A DNA stretch of 64,000 nt from contig NZ_JBJIAA010000017.1 of the NCBI RefSeq assembly GCF_045310695.1, positions 1-64,000 of the forward strand. Reading direction: 5' to 3'. The position numbers were made by a program, and so were the translations under genes. This document shows positions 8,248 through 17,475 of the stretch, in pieces. This stretch comes from Clostridium_S neuense. GTDB lineage: Bacteria > Bacillota > Clostridia > Clostridiales > Clostridiaceae. The notes beneath the pieces were generated by a model. That model had not been told where the DNA came from and did no database searches. It saw only the letters and a program-made list of their open reading frames with translations. Positions within the stretch are counted from its first letter, which is position 1; each line of letters starts with the position of its first letter.

Positions 8248-9101
8248 TCTACAGACCTCCTTTGAAAACCTACACTCATGTATATATTACCAAATGCGGT
8301 TGAAGCATTTGAACAAGAGACGTTTTCTAATTGTGATTTTGATATAGTAAGTGAATTGCCATGAAATATAGTTGGAGGTGAGACTCTAAATCCAAATATT
8401 TTATTTTTTCTATTTAATACAGAACAAGCATTTCCTGAAATTACATTAGATAGTTCACTAAGTACATTAAATACTTCTTGAGGATTTTTTACTTCTCTTT
8501 TTAATAAAAATGCTGCAAGTTTATTAGCTGTTTCAGGTGAAATGTCAAATAATACTCTTCCTGAATACTTACCTATTATTCCAATAGTAATAGAAATTCC
8601 GCTAGAGACTTTTTCGTTCTCTGGAAGTGTATTTGAAAATTTAGGAATTGATTTCGTTAGTTTATTAAATGTATCTACAAAACATTCTTTGAAAACCGAA
8701 TAATATATTGGGTCTAATGTTTCATATAATTCGTTATCTGCTGTAATTCTATTTATACTTAAAGAAAGTTCCTCTTTGTCAATTGGTTTTTGGACATATC
8801 CAGATATATTGCTTTTTTTAGCTTTTCTTATTATTTCATCGTCCATCATTGAACTTATCATTATTACTTTTATCTTTGGATTTATCTTATGAATAGCTTT
8901 TGTACATTCAAATCCATCTGCCCCAGGCATTGTTACATCCATGGTTACAATGTCTGGAGAGGTATTTTTAACAACATTTACAGCCTCTTCTAGTGAACTT
9001 GCATCACCAACAACATTACAACCAATTTCGGTGAGAATATCCTTGATTAAGACAATGGAAAAAGGAGAGTCATCTACAATAGCAATTTTTACTTGTTTCA
9101 T
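8229..9101 (-). CDS. Response regulator: receiver domain fused to CheX-like domain
   Basis: 290 residues. Residues 1-122 form a receiver with acidic pair DD at 10-11, phospho-acceptor Asp in VTMDVTMPG (about 55), the Ser of MISSMM and Lys in QKPID. Residues 130-290 form a CheX-like domain with the helix EVFNVLSELSNVISGNACSVL carrying the E..N pair. A phosphatase domain fused to its own receiver suggests a self-limiting or phosphate-sink device in chemotaxis or another two-component path (inference). It forms a two-gene operon with the CheX gene. GGTGG lies before the ATG. Confidence 0.85.
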   Translation of the reverse strand: MKQVKIAIVDDSPFSIVLIKDILTEIGCNVVGDASSLEEAVNVVKNTSPDIVTMDVTMPGADGFECTKAIHKINPKIKVIMISSMMDDEIIRKAKKSNISGYVQKPIDKEELSLSINRITADNELYETLDPIYYSVFKECFVDTFNKLTKSIPKFSNTLPENEKVSSGISITIGIIGKYSGRVLFDISPETANKLAAFLLKREVKNPQEVFNVLSELSNVISGNACSVLNRKNKIFGFRVSPPTIFHGNSLTISKSQLENVSCSNASTAFGNIYMSVGFQRRSVEWMSNM

Positions 9102-9259
9102 AATTCCACCAACTTTCTTTGATATGATTATTTAAATTATACATTGAATAGAATTGTTGTGCAATTCTTATTATTATAAATTGTTGAAAAATATTTACAT
9201 AAATTAGTTTATGTACTTTTTTGTTGGAAACAAAAGATTTGTGTATATTGTAGATTTAA

Positions 9260-9482
9260 ATAGGAATATCAAATAAAAAAAGTACGAGTATAATTGAAGT
9301 TCATATCCACTCATTTGATGGAGGAAAGCCAATATTTAGATTTTGCAAAAAATTGATAGAAGGGGAAGAATAGAAATGAAACTATAAAGCAAAAGTATAG
9401 AAGTGGCAGTACAATAGATAAATTAGCAGAAGAGTTTTTTTATCTGCTGCAAGTATAAAAAAATTATATATGCGAGCAAATA
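9260..9482 (+). pseudogene. Decayed small gene with HTH-like C-terminus
   Basis: Three frames must be joined to read a plausible protein: IIEVHIHSFDGGKPIFRF and KKLIEGEE (ending at a TAG near 9376), then RNETIKQKYRSGSTIDKLAEEF, then LSAASIKKLYMRANNF. The last parts look like a helix-turn-helix of the kind (basic helix, STIDKLAEEFFLS, SIKKL) found in small clostridial DNA-binding proteins. Two frameshifts and no clear start make it a relic. The call rests on my translation alone. Confidence 0.3.
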
Positions 9483-9487
9483 ATTTT

Positions 9488-9530
9488 AGGATAGGTTGAA
9501 ATTTTTTTTTAAAACACCTATCCTTTTTTT
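9488..9530 (+). terminator. Intrinsic terminator
   Basis: AGGATAGGT at 9488-9496 pairs perfectly with ACCTATCCT at 9516-9524, and a run of T follows. It separates the decayed gene from the sigma-factor operon, 38 nt before its start. It could also act as an attenuator of that operon. Confidence 0.75.
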
Positions 9531-9567
9531 GTTTTTTGGTATTTTATATATATGAGGTGAATTTTAC

Positions 9568-11178
9568 ATGGAAAATCAAATTGCAATTGAAAAGCAACTT
9601 ATAGATAAGCTTATAAATGAAAATTTGGAAAAAATCTTTGGCTTCGCAGTAAAGCGCACAGAAGACAGCAGCGAGGCAGAAGATTTAATGCAGGATATAC
9701 TTTTAGAGGTTTATAAATCTTATATGAAAATTAAATATTATGAAGGTAAAGATGCTCTTTTAGGATGGCTTTGGACTGTAGCTAGGTATACATATTATAA
9801 GTGGCTTGGAAGAAAAAATAAAAATTCTGTTACATATATCGAAGGAATAGGAACAGAAAAGTTGAAATTGCAAGCTAATATAGATGAAAAAATTATAAAA
9901 GATGAAGAATACAACTTCTTGCGAAGAGAGATAAGTTTGCTTTCTAAAAGTTATAGGGAAGTAGTTGTAAGCTATTACGTTCATGATAAAAAATTCAGTG
10001 AGATAGCAGAAGAAATGGACATAGCTGTAACGACAGTAAAATGGCGGCTTCATGAAGCTAAAAGAATGTTAAAGGAGAGAATGGAAAAAGTGAAAAATTA
10101 TACAGAAAGAACCTATTCACCTGGAAAGTTAAGTGTAATAACAGAAGGAACTTTTATATCACCATATTCAGGGTTTTATTTAAAGAATCAAGTAAAAAGC
10201 TTACTTAGGCAAAATATACTTCTTTATGCAGCAAATAAGACTGTGAGTATTGAAGATATAAGCCTAGAACTTGGAGTCCCAAGAGTATACTTAGAAGAAG
10301 ATATTGAAGCACTTGTAAGTGAAGATGTTTTGAAAAAAGTAAGTAATGATAAATATAGAACCAATTTTCTTATATTGTCAAAGGAAAGTCAGAAAGCAAT
10401 AATACCACTTTTAAAGGAGCTAGCTGAAGCTGTAGCTAAAAATATAATAGAAATATTAAAAAAATATGATTTAAAGTATGCACAGCCTAAAAGGAATTTT
10501 AAAGAGTTTATGTGGATTATATTTCCGGAAATATTATCTGACTTTTTTGAAGGACAAGCTATTTGTAATGAAATGTCTATGAGACCTCATGGAAATAAGT
10601 GGTGCATGCTTGGCTTTGAAGAAGGAGAAATACTCAAAGGAGTACAAAGGGAATATACAACAAGCAAGTATCCTGTAATTGGATTATTGGAAGTTGTAAA
10701 CTGTGAACAAAACTCAAATGAAAAAATAATCTCGGAAAAGGAAGGCAAATTTTATATTAAGGTTGTAGGTAATAATGTGAATGTAAATATACTAAGTAAG
10801 GATGAAGAAGAAATTGCATATAGACTTTTAAATAAAAAAATAATTAAAAAGCAAGGAGAAATTTTAAGTTCCAATGTAACTGTTTTTAGTAAAGAAGAGT
10901 ACATAAAGTTAAACAAAGAAATTGAAGCAATAAAAAATATGATGGATGTAAATTTGTTTAAAAGATTATGGAAAAATATGTTAAATGAATTGTATAAGGC
11001 CTCAAAAATTATAGGTAAAAAGGAAGTACAAGAAGGTGCTTGTACACTTTTTAATATTCTCCACGAATATGCTATTGAATATTTAAAGAACAATAAGCTT
11101 ATAAGTATTCCTAAAGATGAAAATGAGTTCATGGATAATATTTATTTTGTTATAGAAGGAATTGGTGAGGATGAATAA
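9568..11178 (+). CDS. ECF-type sigma factor with long C-terminal extension
   Basis: 536 residues, whereas ECF sigma factors are usually about 180. Region 2 spans about 20-95 (VKRTEDSSEAEDLMQDILLE, then LLGWLWTVARYTYYKWL), and region 4 about 125-180 (LSKSYREVVVSYYVHDKKF, FSEIAEEMDIAVTTVKWRL). The extra 350 residues contain a winged-helix-like segment (VSIEDISLELGVPRVYLEED, about 228-275) and a largely helical remainder with Trp and Cys in PHGNKWCMLGF. No anti-sigma gene is beside it. Its end overlaps the first of two ABC exporter genes, so the extension may be the sensor that controls the sigma part and the exporter the output (inference). GAGGTG precedes the ATG. Confidence 0.8.
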   Translation: MENQIAIEKQLIDKLINENLEKIFGFAVKRTEDSSEAEDLMQDILLEVYKSYMKIKYYEGKDALLGWLWTVARYTYYKWLGRKNKNSVTYIEGIGTEKLKLQANIDEKIIKDEEYNFLRREISLLSKSYREVVVSYYVHDKKFSEIAEEMDIAVTTVKWRLHEAKRMLKERMEKVKNYTERTYSPGKLSVITEGTFISPYSGFYLKNQVKSLLRQNILLYAANKTVSIEDISLELGVPRVYLEEDIEALVSEDVLKKVSNDKYRTNFLILSKESQKAIIPLLKELAEAVAKNIIEILKKYDLKYAQPKRNFKEFMWIIFPEILSDFFEGQAICNEMSMRPHGNKWCMLGFEEGEILKGVQREYTTSKYPVIGLLEVVNCEQNSNEKIISEKEGKFYIKVVGNNVNVNILSKDEEEIAYRLLNKKIIKKQGEILSSNVTVFSKEEYIKLNKEIEAIKNMMDVNLFKRLWKNMLNELYKASKIIGKKEVQEGACTLFNILHEYAIEYLKNNKLISIPKDENEFMDNIYFVIEGIGEDE

Positions 11179-12910
11179 AAGTGATATAAGAAGACTTGTA
11201 TTAAGCTTAAAACCGTATTATTTAATTATATTTGTTTGCAGCTTAATATTGCTTTGCGATGCAGCTATAAAAGTTAGAATTCAATATGGAATTCAAAAGG
11301 TCATGGATAGTGTTGTTAATAAAAATAGTAGTGTTTTTATTAAATATTTGTGGCTTTCAATAGGATTAACTGCACTTGGTATGGTTACAGCTTATTTTTC
11401 AAAATATTTTTCGGAAAAATTTTGTAACTTATTTAACTATAATACTAGAAATAAGTTGATTTCACATGTACAGGAATTGCCAGTTTATGTTTTAAAAAAA
11501 TATTCCAGTGGAGATTTAATTTCAAGAATAAACAATGATTTGCCCATCTTAGTTCAATTCTTAAATGGAAGTTTGCAGTGCGTAGCTAATTTAGTACTAA
11601 TAATTTTAGCTTCAGCTTACATGATTTATATTAGTCCTAAGTTATTCTTAGTTACCTTCATATTAATGCCGCTATCAACCTTAATATATGACAAAATTAA
11701 TAGACCAGTACAAGAATATTCATCAAAATTAATGAAGGACTCTTCTAAAGTAAACGACATACTTCAAGATGTTCTTTCAGGAATGTATGTTTTAAAAGCG
11801 TTTAAGCTTGAAAAGATATTTTATAAAAAGTTTGAAGATATTTCAAAAGGTATAAAATTTAAAAATCTTAAAATAGATAAATTGAATGCATATTTAACTC
11901 CTATTTTTTTAATAGTTAAGCTAGCACCTCAGTTAATATATATAACCTACGGAGGGTACCTTGCTATTCATAAGGAAATGTCAATTGGAGGTCTTTTTGC
12001 ATTTTCTACGCTTGTGTTTTATGTGGCAGGACCAGTAGAAATTATTTTGAATTTTATAGGAAGTGCAAGGGGGTCTATTCCAGCAGTAAAAAGGATATTT
12101 GAAATTATTGATTTAAAGCTTGAAGAGAATAATAAAAAGGATCTAAAAGTTAATTATGAAAGTGATCCAATTGAATTTGAAAATGCTACATTTTCTTACG
12201 ATGGAAAGAATAAGGTTTTTCAAAATATTTCATTTAAAGCTTCAAAAGCAAGTTATACAGCATTGGTTGGAAGTAGTGGAATTGGTAAAAGTACAATTTT
12301 AAAGCTTATATGTGGTTTTTACAACTTAGATGATGGAAAAATAAAGGTATTTGGAAATGATATTGCAGATGTAAATATTAAAAGTGTAAGAAAACTTGTT
12401 ACTTATATGTCACAGGAAAGTTACCTTTATCCTATCACAATTTCGGAGAATATAGCTATGGGAAAAGAAAATGTTTCTATGGAGGAGATAATAAAGGCTG
12501 CTAAACTTGCAAATGCTCATGAATTTATAGAAAAATTACCGAGCGGCTATGATACTTTAATTGGAGAAGGTGGAGGTGGACTTTCAGGAGGTCAGTGCCA
12601 GAGAATTGCTTTGGCACGTATGATACTTAAAGATGCGGAAATAGTTCTTTTGGATGAGCCAACGGCAGCACTAGATGCTAAGGCGGAGGCAATATTAAGT
12701 GAAACTTTAGAAAAAATAACAAAGAATAAAACTGTAATAGTTGTGGCCCATAAATTAGCTACTATAAAAAATGCTTCAAACATAATTGTATTTGATAAAA
12801 ATGGAATTATAGAAATGGGAACTCATAAAAAATTAATGGAGAAGAAAGGTGCATATAGAAGGTTATATGAAAATAGTTTTGGGGCAAATAAGGGAGGCTT
12901 AGCAATATGA
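11171..12910 (+). CDS. ABC exporter half-transporter (permease-ATPase), first of a pair
   Basis: About 580 residues. Six transmembrane helices (residues 15-300) are followed by an ATPase: Walker A LVGSSGIGKSTIL, signature LSGGQCQRIALAR, Walker B IVLLDEPTAALD and switch His in VVAHKLATI. All key residues are present. The frame can open at a TTG at 11162, but the ATG at 11171 behind AAGGAATTGGTGAGG is preferred. It overlaps the sigma-factor gene at its 5' end and the partner half-transporter by 4 nt (ATGA). The two probably form a heterodimer for export of a drug, peptide or lipid. Confidence 0.9.
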   Translation: MNKSDIRRLVLSLKPYYLIIFVCSLILLCDAAIKVRIQYGIQKVMDSVVNKNSSVFIKYLWLSIGLTALGMVTAYFSKYFSEKFCNLFNYNTRNKLISHVQELPVYVLKKYSSGDLISRINNDLPILVQFLNGSLQCVANLVLIILASAYMIYISPKLFLVTFILMPLSTLIYDKINRPVQEYSSKLMKDSSKVNDILQDVLSGMYVLKAFKLEKIFYKKFEDISKGIKFKNLKIDKLNAYLTPIFLIVKLAPQLIYITYGGYLAIHKEMSIGGLFAFSTLVFYVAGPVEIILNFIGSARGSIPAVKRIFEIIDLKLEENNKKDLKVNYESDPIEFENATFSYDGKNKVFQNISFKASKASYTALVGSSGIGKSTILKLICGFYNLDDGKIKVFGNDIADVNIKSVRKLVTYMSQESYLYPITISENIAMGKENVSMEEIIKAAKLANAHEFIEKLPSGYDTLIGEGGGGLSGGQCQRIALARMILKDAEIVLLDEPTAALDAKAEAILSETLEKITKNKTVIVVAHKLATIKNASNIIVFDKNGIIEMGTHKKLMEKKGAYRRLYENSFGANKGGLAI

Positions 12911-14634
12911 AAAATGGGGGATTAAGCCAAATTTTATCTCTTATGAGAAAAAGAAAAAAGCTATATATTTTTTCAATGATAGTCGAAAATGCAGTAACCT
13001 CTATTTGTTTTAATTTAATAATTGCTTTTATTACTCAAGATGTATTTAATGGCATTATATATGGCAAAATGGGGTTAATAAGAGAGGCTTTATTAATTGC
13101 AGCCTTAGCCTTTATTATAGGAATAATAATAGATCCTATTGCTTCTTATATTAGACATTTGTGTATTAGAAAAACTATGCAGGAAGTAAGAAGTTCGACC
13201 TTTAGTAAATTAGAAAAAATCAAAATTAGTGAATTTGACAAGGAACACAGCGGAAAATTTATTTCAATTTTAACTAATGATATTAACAATATAGAAGGTG
13301 CATATGTGACGCAGATAAGGCTGCTTTTTTTTGCAGTAATACACAGTTTTACTGCACTTGCAATTGTATTTTATATGCAGTGGCAATTAGGACTAATTAT
13401 AATTTTATTTGGAATTATTACAATAGCAGTAAACAAAGTATTATCATTAAAAATTAGTTTTCTAAATGACAATATGCAAAAATTAATAGGAAACATTACG
13501 GAGAGAATAATAGACCTAATAAATGGCAGTGCAATTACAAAAATGTTTTTGCAGGAAAATAAGGTATACGGCTATTACAAAAAAGAAAGTGATAAAGCGT
13601 ACAAGGTTTCAATGGAACTTACAAAATTTGATGCAATATTTGAAGGAGCAAATGTATTTTTATCTAGTTTTCAGTATATAGGAGTTTTGGCTATAGCTCT
13701 TTATATGGTTTTTAAAGGCTATCTTATTATTGGTACAGTTGCAGCAGTAGTAAATCTTATGGGAAATGCAAATTATGTATTTCAAAGCATTGGAAGTTTT
13801 ATGAAAGATATTAAAAAGTCATCGGCTTCATTAAAAAGACTTAATGCCTTTATGGAAATTGAAGAGGAAAATTTAGAAGGCAAACAAATATTAAAGGAAA
13901 AGGCTGAAGGTTTTGATATAAAGTTAAAAAATTTAAATTTTGGATATAATGATAATTTAATATTAAAGGGAGTTAATTTAACAGCAGAAAAAGAAAAAAT
14001 GACTGCTGTTGTTGGGGGGAGTGGCTGTGGTAAAAGTACGATAATTAAGATTTTGTTGGGATTCTACAGCATTGGTAAAGATAACATTTATATAGGGGAT
14101 AGTGATTTATCCAAGCTTAATCTTAATTCTATTAGAGAAAAAATAGCTTATGTTCATCAAAAACCTTATTTATTTAATGCAACTATTGAAGAAAATATAG
14201 CTTATGGAAATGAAAAAGCTTCGAAGGAAGATATAATAAATGCTGCAAGAAAAGCAAATGCACATGATTTTATAATAAAACTTCCTAATGGATATGAAAC
14301 TGTAGTGGAAAAAGATGGCGAAGGCTTATCAGGTGGACAAAAACAGCGTATAGCGTTAGCAAGAGCATTACTTAAAAATGCACCTATAATGCTTTTGGAT
14401 GAACCAACTTCAGCTTTGGACACGGAATCAGAAAAATTAATTGTAACTTCTCTTGATAAAGCCTGCAAAGATAAAACCTTAATTGTAATAGCTCATAGAT
14501 TATTTACCATTGAAAATGCGGATAAGATATATGTTATGGATGGTGGAAAGGTAATTGAAGAGGGAAAGCATGAAGAACTTATAAAAATACCATCTAGATA
14601 TAAAGAATTATATGACCTTCAATATGGAAAATGA
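12907..14634 (+). CDS. ABC exporter half-transporter (permease-ATPase), second of the pair
   Basis: 575 residues with an N-terminal six-helix membrane domain and a C-terminal ATPase: Walker A VVGGSGCGKSTII, signature LSGGQKQRIALAR, Walker B IMLLDEPTSALD, His in VIAHRLFTI. Both members of the pair keep a catalytic Glu, so neither ATP site looks degenerate by these motifs. Translationally coupled to the upstream half by an ATGA overlap. It is the last gene of the sigma-ABC operon; the next gene starts 62 nt later behind its own AGAGGAG site. Confidence 0.9.
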   Translation: MKNGGLSQILSLMRKRKKLYIFSMIVENAVTSICFNLIIAFITQDVFNGIIYGKMGLIREALLIAALAFIIGIIIDPIASYIRHLCIRKTMQEVRSSTFSKLEKIKISEFDKEHSGKFISILTNDINNIEGAYVTQIRLLFFAVIHSFTALAIVFYMQWQLGLIIILFGIITIAVNKVLSLKISFLNDNMQKLIGNITERIIDLINGSAITKMFLQENKVYGYYKKESDKAYKVSMELTKFDAIFEGANVFLSSFQYIGVLAIALYMVFKGYLIIGTVAAVVNLMGNANYVFQSIGSFMKDIKKSSASLKRLNAFMEIEEENLEGKQILKEKAEGFDIKLKNLNFGYNDNLILKGVNLTAEKEKMTAVVGGSGCGKSTIIKILLGFYSIGKDNIYIGDSDLSKLNLNSIREKIAYVHQKPYLFNATIEENIAYGNEKASKEDIINAARKANAHDFIIKLPNGYETVVEKDGEGLSGGQKQRIALARALLKNAPIMLLDEPTSALDTESEKLIVTSLDKACKDKTLIVIAHRLFTIENADKIYVMDGGKVIEEGKHEELIKIPSRYKELYDLQYGK

Positions 14635-14696
14635 ATAATTTAGTGTAAATATCAAATGCTAACAATAGGAAAAATTATTTGTAGAGGAGAATTTCT

Positions 14697-16241
14697 ATGG
14701 GAAATGTAAATAATGAATATTTAAAATCTTATTGGGTAGCATCAACAAAAGGCACAAATTATCCTTCTTTAAAGGAAGATATAAAGGTGGATGTTGCAAT
14801 TGTAGGTGGAGGAATTGTTGGAATAACAGCAGGTTATCTTTTAAGTATGCAGGGAGTAAAAACAGCAGTTTTGGAAGCTAGCAAAATACTTCAAGGAGCT
14901 ACTGGCTTTACTACTGCTAAAGTTACATCACAGCATGGTTTGACCTATGGCAAGATAATAAATTCTATGGGTATAGAACGCGCTAAAGAGTACGCCGAAG
15001 CCAATGAAGCGTCTATAGGCTTTATTGAAAAGACAATAAATGATTTAAATATAGAATGCGATTTTGAAAGAATGCCAGCAGGTGTGTACACAAACGATGA
15101 TAAATATGCTAAAGACATTGAAAAGGAATTAGAAGTAGTTTCAATGCTTGGGATAAAGGCAAAAATCATAGATAAACTGCCCATTAACATACCTATAAAA
15201 TCGGCACTTATTTTTGAAAATCAAGCTCAATTTCATCCTAGAAAATATCTGATTCCTATGGCAGAGAAAATAATTAAAGCTGGAAATAATATATATGAAA
15301 ATACAGAAGTATTTGAAGTTGAACCGGGAAATCCAATTAAACTTGTTACAACTAATGGAAGAAAGGTAACTGCGGGAAAGGTTATTATTTGTTCTCATTT
15401 TCCATGCTATGATGGGGGTGGACTTTATTTAACAAGACTTAGACCGGAAAGATCTTATGCTATTGCGGCTCATATAAAGGAAGAATTCCCTAAAATTATG
15501 CTCATAAATGCAGAAGATCCTACTCGTTCCTTAAGGTATCAAAGAGATGGAGAAAAACAGCTTGTGCTGGTTGGAGGAGAAAATCATAAGGTAGCTCATG
15601 GAGAGGACTTTGAGGTGCATTATGATAATTTAGAGAAATTTGCAAGAGATATTTTTACTATTGAAGATATTCCTTATAGATGGTCACTTCAAGATTACAT
15701 AACGGTGGATACTATTCCATATGTAGGTAAACTCATGAGTTCAAAGGAAAATATATATGTTGCAACAGGCTTTAGAAAATGGGGCATGACAAACGGAACT
15801 GCAGCAGCTAGAATACTTGTAGATGAAATTTTGGGTGTACATAATCCATGGAAAGAGGTATTTGATCCAACAAGAAAGTTTACAGCCAAGGCTTATGGAA
15901 AATTATTCACTGAAAACTTTGATGTAGCAAAGGAGCTTATTATAGGAAAATTAAAATCAGGAGAAAAAGATATAAACATAGAAAAGGGTGAAGGAAAAGT
16001 AGTAGAGCTGGATGGTCACAAGTATGGAGCTTATAGGGATGATGATGGCAAACTTCACATAGTTAATATTACTTGTACGCATGTTGGATGTGAATTAAAA
16101 TGGAATGATGCCGAAAAATCCTGGGATTGCCCTTGTCATGGTTCTAGATTTACTTATGATGGGGAAATATTAGAAGGTCCAGCTACTCACAGGCTCAATC
16201 ACTACAAAGAAAAGAAAAATAAAGTGGATTGGAATTTATAA
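14697..16241 (+). CDS. FAD-dependent oxidoreductase with C-terminal Rieske domain
   Basis: 514 residues. The N-terminal dinucleotide fold VDVAIVGGGIVGITAGYLLS and QGATGFTTAKVTSQHGL place it in the DAO/glycine-oxidase-like group. Residues about 425-510 form a Rieske [2Fe-2S] domain with Cys-His in ITCTHVGCEL and Cys-His in CPCHGSRFTYDG. This architecture matches the Bacillus YhfW type of oxidoreductase, whose substrate is not established. It is probably cytoplasmic, since no signal peptide is present. GAGGAG lies 8 nt before the ATG. An anaerobe may use it for amine or thiol oxidation or for oxygen defence; this is inference. Confidence 0.88.
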   Translation: MGNVNNEYLKSYWVASTKGTNYPSLKEDIKVDVAIVGGGIVGITAGYLLSMQGVKTAVLEASKILQGATGFTTAKVTSQHGLTYGKIINSMGIERAKEYAEANEASIGFIEKTINDLNIECDFERMPAGVYTNDDKYAKDIEKELEVVSMLGIKAKIIDKLPINIPIKSALIFENQAQFHPRKYLIPMAEKIIKAGNNIYENTEVFEVEPGNPIKLVTTNGRKVTAGKVIICSHFPCYDGGGLYLTRLRPERSYAIAAHIKEEFPKIMLINAEDPTRSLRYQRDGEKQLVLVGGENHKVAHGEDFEVHYDNLEKFARDIFTIEDIPYRWSLQDYITVDTIPYVGKLMSSKENIYVATGFRKWGMTNGTAAARILVDEILGVHNPWKEVFDPTRKFTAKAYGKLFTENFDVAKELIIGKLKSGEKDINIEKGEGKVVELDGHKYGAYRDDDGKLHIVNITCTHVGCELKWNDAEKSWDCPCHGSRFTYDGEILEGPATHRLNHYKEKKNKVDWNL

Positions 16242-16413
16242 ATAAAATTTTGAAATAATTGTAATTGTGACTTTGCTTTGATATATTTTTAGAATTTTCT
16301 ATAAAATTAATAATAAATTCAAAAAATCTCAAAGGAATATTTGGTATAATTATAGAATAAAGTTAATTAAACTAGATAAAACTAAATCAAATATAAGAAT
16401 GGAGTGATTTGAA

Positions 16414-16776
16414 TTGTACAATATTAAAAGAGCAAATTTGAATGACGAAAATAAGCTTATAAATTTAGTTAAACCAAAGTTATTAGGTGAAAAGACTGAT
16501 GAAAACGCTAAAAATGCATTAGATGAGTTCCTTAAGGATGATAATTTTAGGGTTTTTATACTTAGAGAAGATGAGGCTTTAAAAGGTTTTTGCAGTATTG
16601 AAATTAAATCAAGTGCAGATGAAAGTAAAGAGGAATCTGCAGAAATTGTTATGATGAATGTTAATATTGATTCAAAAGAAAAAAGTTATAAAAAAATGCT
16701 GTTAGAATATGTTAATGACTATTTAAAGCAAATAGGTATTAAAGAAATGTATGCTAAAGTATGGAGGATGGCATAG
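16414..16776 (+). CDS. Small GNAT-like protein, paralogue 1
   Basis: 120 residues from a TTG behind GGAGTGATTTGAA. The pattern IKRANLNDENKLINLVKPKL, GFCSIEI, AEIVMMNVN and YVNDYLKQIGIKEMYAKVW follows strands and helices of an N-acetyltransferase fold. It lacks the usual acetyl-CoA pyrophosphate motif (Q/RxxGxG/A): the place holds SKEKSYKKML. A second family member at 61623-61979 shares length, the AExVMMNVN block and even the upstream GTGATTTGAAT. Acetyltransferase activity is doubtful. A strong terminator follows. Confidence 0.6.
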   Translation: MYNIKRANLNDENKLINLVKPKLLGEKTDENAKNALDEFLKDDNFRVFILREDEALKGFCSIEIKSSADESKEESAEIVMMNVNIDSKEKSYKKMLLEYVNDYLKQIGIKEMYAKVWRMA

Positions 16777-16825
16777 TAAGAACGGCTCCTCTTAGTAACC
16801 GTATTCAGATGAAAATATGTATTTT

Positions 16826-16860
16826 AATTGCAGAGAGTTTAATGATCTCTGCAATTTTTT
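16826..16860 (+). terminator. Intrinsic terminator after GNAT-like paralogue 1
   Basis: AATTGCAGAGA (16826-16836) and TCTCTGCAATT (16846-16856) form a perfect 11-bp stem with a 9-nt loop and a T run. Confidence 0.88.
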
Positions 16861-16900
16861 ATGTAAAGAATATATAAAAAAGTTTTTGGTATATATTTTT

Positions 16901-17461
16901 GTACTTTTAGGACTTGCTATCGAAGGTGTTACAGGTATGAGTTATAGGGAATATGTAGATAAAAATATTTTTAAGGCAGCAAATATGCAGCATACAAAGT
17001 TTTGTGCAATGGATGATGTAAATGAAAATACAGCAGAAGGTTATGATCCAGTAGAAGATAAAGAAGGAAATATTATTTCTTGGAGAAAGAATATATTTTC
17101 ATATCCACCAATAGGTTCCCCTGATGGAGGAGCATATTTAACTGCAGGAGATTTAGATATATTTTTTAGGGCATTAAAAGATGGTAAATTATTGTCAAAA
17201 GAATCCACAGAAGAAATATTAAAACCTCATGTGCTTCAAAAGGAACTTCCAGATAAAACACTTATGACAGGCTACGCTTTCTTTTTTAGATTAGATAAAA
17301 ATAAAAAGGTATATCGTATATCTAAGGAGGGTGGAAATGCAGGAGTGGAGGCTATGTTTGGATATTATCCTGAGATTGATACAACAAGCGTTATTTTAGC
17401 TAATCAGCCATGTGATTTATGGGATATGTATTATGAAATTGAAGCCTTATTGATTGAATGA
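16901..17461 (+). pseudogene. C-terminal remnant of a serine hydrolase (class C beta-lactamase family)
   Basis: The family begins abruptly at VLLGLAIEGVTGMSYREYV, which is normally the middle of the protein, and runs to the end: NMQHTKF, SPDGGAYLTAGDL (the last part of the fold), GNAGVEAMFGYYPE. The catalytic SxxK and YxN motifs in the missing N-terminal half are absent. The upstream frame is out of homology and runs through the terminator at 16826. The 5' half was therefore probably lost by deletion. The open remainder has no obvious ribosome binding site. Confidence 0.7.
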
Positions 17462-17475
17462 AAGGATAGAGTTTT

